A DNA stretch of 64,000 nt, taken from Jacaranda mimosifolia. Lineage: Eukaryota; Streptophyta; Magnoliopsida; Lamiales; Bignoniaceae. This document shows, in pieces, positions 11,269 through 22,900 of the stretch (positions are counted from its first letter, which is position 1; every line of letters begins with the position of its first letter). The notes beneath the pieces were generated by a model. The model saw only the letters and a program-made list of their open reading frames with translations. It did no database searches and had not been told where the DNA came from. Location of the stretch: assembly GCA_018894105.1 (NCBI GenBank), contig CM032123.1, positions 9,177,001 through 9,241,000 of the forward strand, given 5' to 3'. The position numbers and the translations under genes were made by a program.

Positions 11269-14200
11269 GTGAGAAATTATGTGATAGCACATCCTAGTTC
11301 TTTGAAAAACCTTGGTCAAGCGTATTCCAGCTGGATTTTTGGTCCAATTGCTCAGTTGGTTGATAATTCAAGAGATGCCAAAGCAACTAAGTAAGTTTAC
11401 ATGGTCTTTCCAATTTCTTTATGTTAAGGTTATCTATGCGACTGAGTTTTAAAATAACTTCAGTTTTCCATTGATCATGGCTTATCTCAAGTAGTAAGGC
11501 CATCTCTTTCGAGATCTCAGGAATAATATACGCACATTATCATTGTTTTTTCCCCCTTATTGCTGTTTAATATTACCTCTCCTTCTCCTTTGTTGGTTGT
11601 AGTTTCCTTTTTATTCGGATGGGGAGGCATTGTCTGCTTCAACACTTGTTTTTGTTAATGTATACGATGTCTAATTGTTATGTTTGGCAGATTGGAAGTG
11701 GCTATCAATATGGTCTATTCTAAAACTGGTGGCAAAGATATTCCTAAGTTGTCAGTAATTGATGATGGCCATGGAATGAGCCATGCAGACATCCAAAGAA
11801 TGACTTCATCTGGCCATGGGCAAACTGAACCCGATGATCCCAATCATATAGGAAGATATGGAATTGGATTTAAGGTCCTACTGCATCTTGTTTCATTTAG
11901 TGCTTCTGTTGATACACATAAAACGCTAATCTCCTTTGTGTTTGTTCAACCATAAGATAGTTATACAAGTTGCCTCATTGATGAGTGTTTTATGTGTGTT
12001 CTTCTGAAAATAAAAAAGAAATTACTCTGCACCAGCGTTTATTTTCTTCACGATGAAGAGAAGCTTTGCTAACAATGGCTGGAGAGAGGTCTTCTGACAT
12101 TGGACATTGCGTTTTCAGACTGGGGCTATGCGACTAGGAAAGGATGCTTTGATTTTAACCCAGACTGTTAATTCTAGATCCATTGCCCTTTTATCAGTCA
12201 CTGAATGAAGGAAAAGATGTATGTGACAGTGTTTTGTGTGGAGTTTAATCTCTGAAATGGCATCTTCTTAACTGAAAATTTGTTATCTCGTGTGATATCC
12301 TCTGTCTGTAGAATTTGGAGACCCCTATTGTAAGCTACCGAAGAATTAGGCAGTCTCTGGAAGTGGATACAAGTGTCCAGAACGTGGAGTCTGCGAAATA
12401 CAACTTGAAAATCATTAAGATATTTTCTCCGTTTGATAAATATCTTATAGGTGAAAAAGCAGGATTATTCAATGAAAATGGCGCTGGAACACAAATTTAT
12501 ATATGGAATTTGGATGAATGGGGATCAGCTTATAGCTTGCAGTGGGAGAATGGGATGACTGGTGGGAGTTCCTTCCATCAGGGTGGTATATTCATACATT
12601 CAAGAAGGATGAGACCTCGCTTAGGACAAATATCTCGTATGGTAAGTATCCTTCTCTCTTGGTATCATTTCGTACGAGGAGTTCACATACAAATTAAGTT
12701 GCTGTTTCTTTGAATTCCAGGTGCCTTTGGACTATTCTCTTAAATCATATTTGGAGGTTATCTTCTTGGATCCACGGATGAAAGATCTATGTAAAAGGAG
12801 CACTGGTAATAATATATAGATAAGTGCATGCACACATGCTCTATTTTTGGTCCTGATTTCCTTTTCCTCTAGTTGACATTTCTTATTAGTTAAAAAAAAT
12901 ATAATCAATTAAAGACAGGCTCACAGGCATACATCTGACTCTTGGCCCTTCAGCACTCTTCTTTAAATGGCCTTGTGGCTTTTAAGATGGGAATTTATTG
13001 TTGATACGGAGATTTATTCATAGGTCAAAAGTCAACCATTGGCAAAATCTTTGAATAAGACTGTTGTTGAAAGTGGTGTTGTCTTGGGAAAACCAGTTCA
13101 GCTTACTCTTGGCCGCTCTCAATTGGAGTGGGAGCAAGCAAATTGTGGCGTATTTCTATACTGGCATGGGCGTTTGATTGAGGTGAGGATTCCACTTTGG
13201 ATGTTCATATTAGGCCTTCAGACTTTTCTTTATTTGATTTCCTGGTTGAAATTTGTAGTGTTGTCTATATTTACTTCTTTCTATTACTTTATTATAGGCA
13301 TATAAGAGAGTTGGAAGCATTATTCATAGTGGAGATTGTGGGCGTGGGATCATTGGCGTAATTGATGTTACCGAGTTAATGGTAATCTTTCTGACACAAA
13401 CTAGTGATTTTTTTACCTATCCTTTATATCTGTTCTGGGATAATGCTGCGACAAACATAGTACATCTTTCGTGTTTGGTATCAAAAAATGAGATAATGAT
13501 GTTGATGGCAGTGTTGAAGCAGAAAACAATATACTTATCTTGTATCAACAAACGCGGTCTAACTCAGCTTTTATCCTTGGTTCTCTTTCTTATCTTATGA
13601 CAGCCGACAGGATGACGGCAATGGCCATGTCTGGGTGCAGAGCAACAAGCAAGGGTTCCAGGATTGCGACGTGTATGCTATACAAATATGTTGATGAGAT
13701 TTAACTGGTAGCCCATTTTAATTCTCTTTTCTATATCTTTAAAACAAAATGATCAGCATTCGCTTATACCATGCTGTTGTTGAATATCATCATTATTAAT
13801 ATCGTTTTGGCCTACAAAGAGGCTGCTAAAAATTGCCTTTTTAATTTACTGTACTACAATCCATTTATATGATATTTTATTGTCTCATTTGGGATGGACT
13901 CTGTTTTTTGTGCAGAGAAAGGGCAATGCCCGATACATATCTGATCATGAGTGGGTGCAGTGTGACAAATGCGGAAAGTGGAGGATGTTGAGCTTTGCCT
14001 TCGACAGCAAGATGTTACCTCTAGAATGGTAATCGATATCTTTTTGCATATCACTTTTTTTTTCCTTGGAATATTTGTTTTATACTTAATTATACAAATT
14101 AATGAAGTGGATGTTTGCAGTATCAGTAGTTTCTTTTATCAAAATACTTTATCGTATAATATTTCATTATCTAGTTTTATTAGAATATTTCACGTTTCGT

Positions 14201-14275
14201 TTTAGGTTCTGTTATATGAAGCCCTTTAATGGGAGTTGCGAGATGGCAGAGAAAGAGGCTCTGGAAGCGGATTGA

Positions 14276-14536
14276 TCACTGTATTGACTATAGATCAAAC
14301 TGAATCCAGAAATAGATTTCCCGAGAAAAGCAACAAGTAAATTGGATGGTATGACTTGGTTCTTAATACGTATTTGTATGTAGATCTTCATGCATATATA
14401 TTCCATGATAGAATCTGTACAACTATGTAGGTAGCCTCTAACACTTGAATAGGTGACTTGTCTTATTTTAGAGGAGAAAAATTTGTATTCTCAATGTTGT
14501 TGTTGATTGCATGATAGGTAAAGGTACTTTGATTTA
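14276..14536 (+). other. 3' flank of the MORC relic
   Basis: This is AT-rich sequence after the MORC stop. It probably includes the former 3' untranslated region. No other feature was seen. Confidence 0.4.
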
Positions 14537-14898
14537 GAGGGTGTTTGGCTAAATTTATTCAAAAGGTCTTATAAGTTGCAAATAACTTATAAGGTGCTAG
14601 ATCTTTTCTTAAAAATAAGTTGTTAAATTATTTGAATAAAATAAGGTTTTGGAATTTATAAGATGTTAGTAATGACAATTTTGTAATTAATATACTTAAA
14701 AATTAAAGGGGTTTGTTAAGATCTTAAAAATAAGTTAAGAATTTCTAACCTTTTTAAAAAGAGCTTATAAGGTCATAACATTTTATTTTAAAAGCTTATA
14801 AGCTCGTTTTAAAAAAAAATTACCAAAAACTTTTTGATACCTTATAAACTCTCTTATAAGATGTTTTAAAAAGCTTATAAGTTCACCCAAACACCCTC
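14537..14898. mobile_element. Tourist/PIF-Harbinger-type MITE
   Basis: This 362-bp element has inverted ends (GAGGGTGTTTGG at left, its complement at right) flanked by TTA on both sides (14534-14536, 14899-14901), the 3-bp target of the PIF/Harbinger group. The interior is AT-rich with repeated CTTATAAG motifs and further inverted complementarity. It has no coding capacity and must have been mobilised in trans. Confidence 0.85.
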
Positions 14899-14901
14899 TT
14901 A

Positions 14902-15387
14902 GTTTAATTGTACATGGAACTTTATCAAGTGTTGGGTACTATATTTCCTTCCTGATTGTAATGCTTCGGTTTATATGTAGGTGTTGGTAGAGATGATAAT
15001 TGTAGTGAATTCAAAGAGTGATGTTTAGTTGTCCCACAAGCGGAAAAGAGAATGATTGTAATCTGTTGTACTATTTATAAAAGAAATAACGAACAATTCA
15101 ATTAATTATTATTTATGAAGGTTTTTATTAGGGTAAAATCTAATTTATTCCCTTGTAATCAAATTTTGTCTTATTTTCTCCCCCTATATTTTTAATTGCA
15201 TCACTTTGCCTCCATGTATTATTAATTTTATTTAAATTATTTAATCCCGTTAAATTCTCTCCATCTCCCTAACACCATTAACCTTTTGCTTTTAAAAGAC
15301 GAAGTTGCCCATAATTTTTAATTGTTTATTTAACAAATAAAAATCATCTTCTCCATAAAAAGGAAAAGTTTATATTGAAGGTTTAGA
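14902..15387. other. AT-rich spacer, nothing recognised
   Basis: No coding, RNA or repeat structure was recognised between the two inverted-repeat elements. Confidence 0.5.
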
Positions 15388-15396
15388 AATATGAAA

Positions 15397-16335
15397 TGGG
15401 CAATTGGCACTTTGCACCCTTGGAAACATATTTAATAAGCATTTTGCATCCTCAAAACACAAAAATGGCAAATTGCATCCTGGAAATATATTTCCTTTGG
15501 CAAGTTGCACCCCAAAGTGATTTTTTGTCAAAATAACTCAATTTAGACGAGGGCAATAATGTCCAAGCACCTTCTAGACAACTTTCTTACTATTATTTAA
15601 TATATAAGGCAATTTTAGAATTTTATGTAGAAAGTCAAAATTTCTGTATAAGTCCAAAAAAATAAAAAGAAAATGAAGATGACAAAAAGTAGAACGATCA
15701 AACTCATGCCATCAATTAACATATTGAAAAAAACCATGCCATCATTTAATCACTTTTCTTTTCCTTTTTTTTAAACTCAATTTCAAGTCTTTTTTCTTAT
15801 TATTATTGTCATCATTTTTCAATTTAAAATTAGTACTTTAAAATGGCAAAGAAAATACTATTTCTTTCCAAAAGATGATTTCAATAAAAGAATTGCAAGG
15901 AAAAAAAATTCTTACCATAATCAGAAGGCTGAAGACTATTTCTCAATTTCCACACCCATGGCTCTTGTGTAATCAAAATTTAAGGCTAATTTTATGATAT
16001 TTTGAGTTTTGAAATGGTGATTGAATGATTATGAAGAAAACCCTATGTGAATTTGGGGATGAACAACTCTCTTTGCTCCTTTTTTACATAGGTTGATTTT
16101 CTTGGGGGAAAAAAAGTGAATTAAATTTCGAAAGATTAAGTGAGAGATTAACTCTAGAAGGTGTTTGCACATTTTTGCCCTCGTTTAAATTGAGTTATTT
16201 TGATAAAAAATCACTTTGGGGTGCAACTTGCCAAAGGACATATATTTCTGGGGTGGTGCATTTTGCCATTTTTATATTTTGAGGGTGCAAGGTGGTTTTT
16301 AAATGTGTTTTTAGGGTGCAAAGTGTCAATTACCC
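15397..16335. mobile_element. Non-autonomous MULE-like element with long terminal inverted repeats
   Basis: Arms of about 183 bp (15397-15579 and 16152-16335) are inverted copies. They include the outer GGGCAATTGGCACTTTGCACCCT end and the inner ACGAGGGCAA and CACCTTCTAGA segments. The element is flanked by a 9-bp duplication with one difference (AATATGAAA at 15388-15396, AATATAAAA at 16336-16344). Long arms and a 9-bp target duplication are typical of Mutator-like elements. The central ~570 bp are AT-rich with no transposase. Confidence 0.82.
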
Positions 16336-16344
16336 AATATAAAA

Positions 16345-17380
16345 TTACCAAAGATATATAATGGAAATATGTTTGTTAAAGACCGACTTCAAATACCTAT
16401 ATGAAATCTCACTTACATATAGTTTTGTTGCTACTTTGTGCTAAAGGCAGTTTTTTTTTTTTCCTTCAATTTTTGATGATTTCATAGAGGGATGTACTAG
16501 GCAATAAAACAGAGTTAGTAAAGCAATTCTATGGACGAAAAATGGGGTCTGCATATTATTAATTTGAGTTTTCTTTAATGAAAATCATTGTTTCTTCTAG
16601 AGATGTACTATTAGTATATGATACAAGTCTTTTATATATTTGTAGTGTAGCCAATAGTGATGTCTAGGTTTCATCTTTCAACATTCAACTTGGATCTTTT
16701 AGTTTAATTTAAATATTATTTTGTATCAAATTTGTGTATTCATATAAGAGAAAAGTAGCTGGGAGAGATTGGCAAAAAAAATTGAGGTATAGGCATTTTG
16801 GGTATATTAATATAAAATATGATAATCTAACCACTTTTACTTGGTTTCCTAATAGAAATTGAAGAGGCTTTAATGGTGTTAAAGTAAGTGAAATAAAATT
16901 GAGAGTATATGGGGTAAAGTGAGACGAAATTTGAGTACAAGGGGGTAAAGTGAATTTTATCCTTTTTATTATACCAATATTGACTATAATTGATATGGTA
17001 AATTAAAGGGAGGATGGGATAGTTTGACATAGTAGTATTCCAAATAAAGTATTCACTTTGTTAAATTACCGCGTTAGGAAAAATATACATATACATTTAT
17101 TCAGAAGAAAATATTTATTTTTGTGATAAACTTTGCCACAAGTATTATACTCATCTCAAACATAAATAAGAGCTTTCCTCATATTAATTTTATTGCCTCA
17201 CTTTTTTGGGGGGCATATTTAGAAAAATTATGATAATATGATATTATTAATTTTTAAAAACAATAATAAAATTTATATATTATGTAATTTTTATTTAAAA
17301 GTTTGTGTACACCAAATTGAACTTTTTATTTTGGGTAGGAAGAGTACTAATTTACCGATCAAAATGCACACATTTTACTA
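16345..17380. other. AT-rich spacer, no supported gene
   Basis: This is low-complexity AT-rich DNA. A minus-strand frame at 16827-17030 has no recognisable content and is taken as chance. Confidence 0.5.
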
Positions 17381-18085
17381 TCTATACAATTATAAAAAGG
17401 AAGATAGTTTTTTTTTTTTTTTTTTTATCTAAAATGGAAGTTATGACACCAAATTTCAATATACCAAAATTTTCCTTTTACTTATTCAATAGCTATACTA
17501 TTATAAAAAGGAAAGCATTTTTGTATCTAAAATGAAAGTTATGATACCAAATTTTAATATACTAAATTTGCCCTTTTGCTTATAATTTATATGTACAAAT
17601 AATCACCATTTATTTAAAAACTTCTACTATTTACCTATTTTAATTAGTTTTATATTTTTTTTCTTTAATTTGGTAATGAATTATAAAAATTTTACTTTAA
17701 GTGAATGCTATCTTCATAATTATGCAAATTATAAATATGTTTTTGTGATGCATGTCAACTTTTATTATAATGAATGTGAAAATTTTTTACTTAAAAATAT
17801 TTTATGCGTGCAAACGACTACTAGTTCAATAAAAAATTACATGTATAAATAATCACCATGTATTCAAAAACTTTCACCATGTACCTATTTTAATTAATTT
17901 TAGAATTTTTTTTAATTTGGTAATAAATTATAAAAAGTTTACTTTAAGTAAATGTTATCTTCATAATTATGCAAATTATAAATATATTTTTGTGATGCAC
18001 ATCAATTTTTAATATAGTAAATATAAGAATATTTTTACTCAAAAATATTTTATGTGCGTAGAAATTGCGTGCAACTGACTGCTAA
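17381..18085 (+). mobile_element. Helitron-like non-autonomous element with a duplicated 3' tail
   Basis: The left end reads A^TCTATACAATTATAAAAAGG, close to the TC-starting termini of plant Helitrons, and a second copy of this end lies at 17492. A 3' end of the CTRR type follows (CTAG at 17821-17824, then T). The preceding ~235 bp (17590-17824) are repeated as 17839-18085, which ends CTAA followed by T. No target duplication is expected for Helitrons, and no Rep/helicase is encoded. The hairpins near the tails are weak, so the assignment is probable rather than proven. Confidence 0.55.
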
Positions 18086-18090
18086 TAAAG

Positions 18091-18098
18091 TATAAAGG
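18091..18098 (+). promoter_or_regulatory. Possible TATA box of PSRP6
   Basis: TATAAAGG lies ~170 bp before the PSRP6 start codon and only five bases beyond the Helitron-like tail. A pyrimidine-rich tract and a plausible leader follow. The start site is not known, so this is tentative. Confidence 0.35.
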
Positions 18099-18266
18099 AG
18101 GCTTGTTTGATTTATCCCTTTTTTTTTTAATACAAAAAGTTAATTTTTTCTCCACCATAATTTACTTGTACACTTATCCCTCCAACGGACCCGCAGTGGG
18201 CACTTCGCCACCATAAAGCCCTTCTCTTATCAGCTCCGTCCTCAAAACAACAAGAGGAAAAGAAAA

Positions 18267-18587
18267 ATGTCAGTATCGGCCATATTTGGTTCAAGACCGG
18301 TGGTTCCCCCTCCCTCCTCCTCCGCCACAGCCAAGTCAGCACCACCACCGCAGAGACTAGTGGTGGGCGGCGGTTACGGCGGCGGACTAGTGATAGAGTG
18401 CTCGTCGAGGCCTGAGAAGAAAGCCACCAAGCATCACATGAAGACACGCCCTCGTAAGACTCGGCCTTCCGACATCCGACGTGGTCCCACCGTGTACCCT
18501 CCACTTCCCCCTCTCCCCCCAGATTGGAGTCTTGTCTCCGACGAAACCTCCGTCGCCCCTCCCCCGCAGCCTGTCCAGTCTGAGTAA
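18267..18587 (+). CDS. PSRP6: Plastid-specific 50S ribosomal protein 6, chloroplastic (cL38)
   Basis: This single-exon gene of 106 codons encodes the small plastid-specific protein of the chloroplast large ribosomal subunit. Residues 1 to about 45 are rich in Ser, Ala, Pro and Gly and act as a transit peptide. The family hallmark follows: VIECSSRPEKKATKHHMKTR, then KTRPSDIRRGPTVYPPLPPL and PPDW. The mature part is short, very basic in its first half and proline-rich at the end, as known for PSRP6. The start chosen (MSVSAIFG) matches the usual N-terminus, and the reading frame is undisturbed. The gene converges with ITPK, with ~1.3 kb between the stop codons, and its upstream region abuts a Helitron-like element. 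Length and motifs make the call secure. Function comes from family knowledge. Confidence 0.95.
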   Translation: MSVSAIFGSRPVVPPPSSSATAKSAPPPQRLVVGGGYGGGLVIECSSRPEKKATKHHMKTRPRKTRPSDIRRGPTVYPPLPPLPPDWSLVSDETSVAPPPQPVQSE

Positions 18588-19900
18588 TTCTAAGTACTTG
18601 TACTTGTTTCGTTATCTTGTGGGTTTATTGTGAATTATTTGAATATTTTGTATGGGTTTTTGCTTAATTTGAAAAATTGAGGTCGTACGTTAACTGTGGC
18701 AACTGTTGTTTGTTCACATTGAGAATGCAGTAGCATTTTTGGAAAATTAATCCTCAATTATTATGCGCAAATACAAACTATGATGAGTTTATTACCGATT
18801 AATTCTTCACCTTTCTTTCGTCTATGAATTTCGAGGGTCGTTATCAATTGTGCCCGTCAATACTAAATATAAATATCTCAATTAAAATACATAGGATTTG
18901 CCTAATCTTTACAACTTTTATTATTAAATGATTTCAATTATAAATTTGTTGCTAATATAAGTAATTCGCCTTATATATATATATATATTATTAAGTTACA
19001 TCTTAAATTTGTTAATGATATAAGATATATAATTATTGTATAATACCTGTTATATATTTTTCTTTCAGTATGATGTATGTGCTATATATTGTTTCAACCT
19101 TTTCAAATTCCAAATATTAATTTTAACTTTAGGTACGTGTAATATGTTTTGTATATGCAGAAACCATGAAACTGTACAGTGCAGGGCATGGGATTATTGT
19201 TAATTAGTTACGAAAATGACTAATACCATTTATTGTTTACACAAAAGTATGTTTTGAACATTTCTTTTGAAACACATCATCCAATCCATAGATGGAAGAT
19301 TAAGGTATCTCACCCACACCACTCGTGAGAGGAGATAAAAATTATCCGGGCAACAGGATTGTGAATTGTTGCCGTGAAGAGTGAGATGAGAGAGTACATC
19401 AAAGTTTAGCATGCCATCATCAAACCAACACCGCTTTTTTCTTCCAAAAGATAAAAGCGAAATGGTAAATTAGCGAATTAGGAGTGATTTTTACATGTTT
19501 TAACAAGGGAGGGGATGGTTTACAAGGAGGGATCACAAGGCCTAACATATGGAATATACTTAGGCCGAAAACCACTACAAGTCATAAACTATAATGTGAG
19601 AAAGTGGCCCTAAGGCCTAAACTAACCAACTACTACCCTGTCAAATACCAAATGTGCACGAAAATAAACAGAAAACATAAACCAAAGAAGGCTTCTGCAG
19701 AATCATCAAATCATTTTTCCCAAGATGATTGATCGCCTTAGTAGCAAAATGGATTGTTAGTGCTCTGTACTCTCCTATGCAAATTGATGCATTGGAGGAG
19801 TTGCATTTCCAGTTTTTCCTGCCGCGCTTCATTTTCTTGTTACGGAGAAATCATGTCTTTGACAGCACAGGGCATTGCTATTTCCAGGGTTTAGGTCTTT
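18588..19900. other. Convergent intergenic region (3' flanks of PSRP6 and ITPK)
   Basis: This region holds the 3' untranslated regions of two convergent genes and AT-rich spacer, including a short (TA)n run near 18975-18990. No further coding sequence was recognised. Small frames on either strand lack domains. Confidence 0.6.
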
Positions 19901-22900
19901 CTATTTGGTTTGTACCAGGCTCAGAAGGAAATCTGTAAAAACATGCTCATATTCTGGCATTTTTCCATATCCTGAAAATCAGAAAAGAGCATGTAAGGAA
20001 GTACAACAAAGAGGTTATTTCCAATTCAAAGATGCAAACTTTCTCTGGGTGTGATTTTAGTTTTGTCCAAGGCAGCCATCTATTCCCGAGCATGATAAAG
20101 TGGGCTATGGCATTTACCTGGAAAATAGTTAATATCTATCACATAATAGTTGTCTTGAGTTCCATGCTCTCGAATTATATCCAAGTTGAACAACCGAAGA
20201 CCCTATCAGCAGAGAGTAGAGCATCAGATTAATAATCAACTAAGATCCCTGCTAGAGACCTAATAAACATCCAAAAGTTAACAGTAAATGAAGGCATACT
20301 AGCCGTCGTCGAAGTTCCCTAGCCAGTCTCTCCAGTAATGGTCGTGGAGGAAGCTCTGCAGGAATAGGATGACAAAATAAAAGATAAGAACCTAGTGAAC
20401 ACACAGAACATATTGCAAGCAAAAGACCATGTGCTTCAAATAGAATACAGCTCACCAGCAACACAAGGATCCAAGTCTGCTTCATCAGCAGATGCAGCAG
20501 CACAAGATACTCTTGGAAAACGGTAAACACCAGCATTCTTTGATAGTTCACGCTTGCTGACATCAGGCAGCGAAAAACGCCTCACCACCTTTATCGTTTC
20601 CCCAACAATATAAACTTTGAAGAGCACACCTCCTACAAGAAAAAAGAAAAAAGATCAAATGAAAAATGCTTTATTTGATCTTTTCCACCATGCAAACCAC
20701 CGCAGGAGGTATTGAAAAGAATATGAAATATGTCCTCATACCGTGATTAATGAATTCCTGCAAAACAAGTGGGGGTTCCAGCTTCTGGAGGGAGCACTCA
20801 TCATAAGCAAGAGAGAGCTCATGTGACTTTGCAACCAAAGGCTTTGCCACTGAAGTATGTAAATTCAAACAACATTAGCATCCAAGTGAAGTATTAAAAG
20901 CAGTATTAAATTTCATCATCCATGTGTCATTTAGATTATGAAAAAAGTGATCAACGCGTCCAAAAAAACAGTTGAGAATTCTCTATATTGTATGACGAAT
21001 TGGTGCTCATACAAGTGGTGCTCATACAAGTCGCACACACATAGAGCTCTCTCGAAAAATTGCTGATTATACTGATTGTTGTAACCAAAATATGGAGCTA
21101 TACCAATTGGTAGCCTCAGCCCAGCCTTCTTTACTGCATCAGGAATAGATGATGGATCTTTCTTGATAACCAACTGTTTAGGGACACCAACTTTTCCTGC
21201 ATGCCAAATGTATTTTAATCAATCTCTCTCCTTCAGAAGTACAGGTAAAATATTCTTTGCCACATTTATTATAAATAAGCATCAAGCAGACTTTCAACAA
21301 GGTAACCCCTTCCCCTCTATCAAAAAAAGACAAAGCTTAAGCAGGCACGAAGGACCAAATCTATGCAAAGGCATATCCGTCAAAATTACCGTAGGGGTCT
21401 GATAGATTCAGGTCAGCAACATCTTGAAGCATAGACTGACGATTATGCACTTGCTGTATGGCATCAGGAGGATCAAGAACTGTGACCTCAGGATGTGTGT
21501 CCCGGTAATCCTTCAAAAGAGGTAGAAACAAATGATAAGCAAGGACCTTAGAAATTCTGCAAACATGTTCATATGTTAACCTCAAATCCACAAACACCTC
21601 CATCAAATGAGAAAAATATTTTCTACTTGCACAAAAGAAGAAAAAGGAAGCAATTGGATACCAGTAAACTTAAATCCATTCTATCTCAACCAATAGATGT
21701 TATGGATCAATGCAAATAAATTGGTAGTTCCATGCATTATGACAATCTAGATAGAAGCATATGTGAATCAATTAGTTTATGAAGACAAATGTCAAGGAAA
21801 TATGCAGCACCCAGAAGAAATGATCCCATCTTGGATTGTTGAAGCATCAGGAAGATCAAAAAAGGTGATTTCATGGTGCCTTGCATCCTAAATATTTTTG
21901 AAGTATGTTGGCCAACTAGATTGGTTTCATAGGTCAAAAATATTGCACTTGTTACCGCATCAAGTCAGGCATTCTCCAAGAAATAGGACTTATTTCTCAA
22001 AAACTTTGCTTGATCCTACAATTAATCAAGATTGAAATAATGAGATCAAACACAGACCCCCCAGGAAAAATGAGAATGCTACCGTTTTCAGTAAGAAATG
22101 CATCCTGAAGATCAAGAAACATGTTCTCTTGTCAGTAAGAATGCAAGGCAACTAGAAAATCAATTTGAAAAAAGATTCTACTTTTGTCAAAAGAGATAGT
22201 CATTTAGTTCAGACTAAACTCCAAGACTTCTGCATTAGCTCAAACTGTTCATTTGAGCCGGCAATACTAGCACACAAACAATGGAAGAATCTACAGTTAA
22301 AAATTAGAACTGTCTCAGAATCTTAAAAAACATGGAAGTTTGGGTACATGCAGTTCTTCAATTCTTTTATTCTCAAACAGATATGTTTAGCACGATAGGT
22401 TTCAATTCAAGGGAAAAACACACTGATAAACATTCACTAGCTAATGGGAGTCCTTGTTTCACACAGTAACCCTTTTGAGTTGAGGAGTTCATGATTATTT
22501 TACTTTCTTCTCATGGTTGTCTCTGAACATCAATCTTAATATTGCACTACAGCACACTACAAATGAATACATGTCAGTGAAGGAACCCAACAACTCTAAA
22601 TATCTAAGAAATTTGTACTTTTAGAGCTGTTAAGCAATGATGCCGCTTCATTGATAATCTTCTAGCAATAAATCAATTTCCATCACTCCAGGGGGGATGG
22701 TGGGTTCAATCAACATCAACCACCTGTTCCAGAGAATTCTTCTATTTTAGCTGCTGCTTCGCACGAGGCTGGTCCCTCTGACGCTGAAGGTCGTGCTCCG
22801 AGGGATTTCATGAAAGAACTCAAAAATGATACAACCCTTACCCAGAGGAAAGAGAATTTTAAATAAATAACAGTCAACTAGAAATTTAGCATAGTAGGTG

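Larger units (their letters stand above)
794..14275 (+). pseudogene. MORC-family GHKL ATPase with CW zinc finger, disrupted by a nested Copia insertion
   Basis: Coding exons read 794-987 continuing at 11274-11390, then 11691-11874, 12119-12218, 12312-12641, 12721-12805, 13024-13182, 13298-13381, 13611-~13707, 13916-14028 and 14206-14275 (TGA stop). Visible motifs in order are the ATPase N-box (IAQLVDNSRDAKAT), the G1 box DDGHGM, the G2 box GRYGIGFK followed by TGAMRLGKDAL, the S5-type region of GHKL/MORC proteins, and a CW finger (WVQCDKCGKWR, later W, C and C). MORC ATPases compact chromatin and support transposon silencing in the nucleus. The gene is broken. A Copia element sits in the first listed exon. 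The exon at 12119 is 2 nt short of frame and runs into TGA. The exon at 12721 has one extra A near 12781. The exon at 13611 ends in stops. All other exon lengths and phases agree. The N-terminal exons are outside the window or lost. The family call is firm, but the exact paralogue is not resolved. Confidence 0.9.

Noticed and set aside
18127..18504. 125-codon frame antisense to PSRP6
   Set aside because: It mirrors the GC-rich PSRP6 coding sequence; the plus strand encodes a well-known protein.
20252..20563. 103-codon minus frame overlapping ITPK exons 7-8
   Set aside because: It is out of frame with ITPK and reads through an intron; the spliced gene explains the region.
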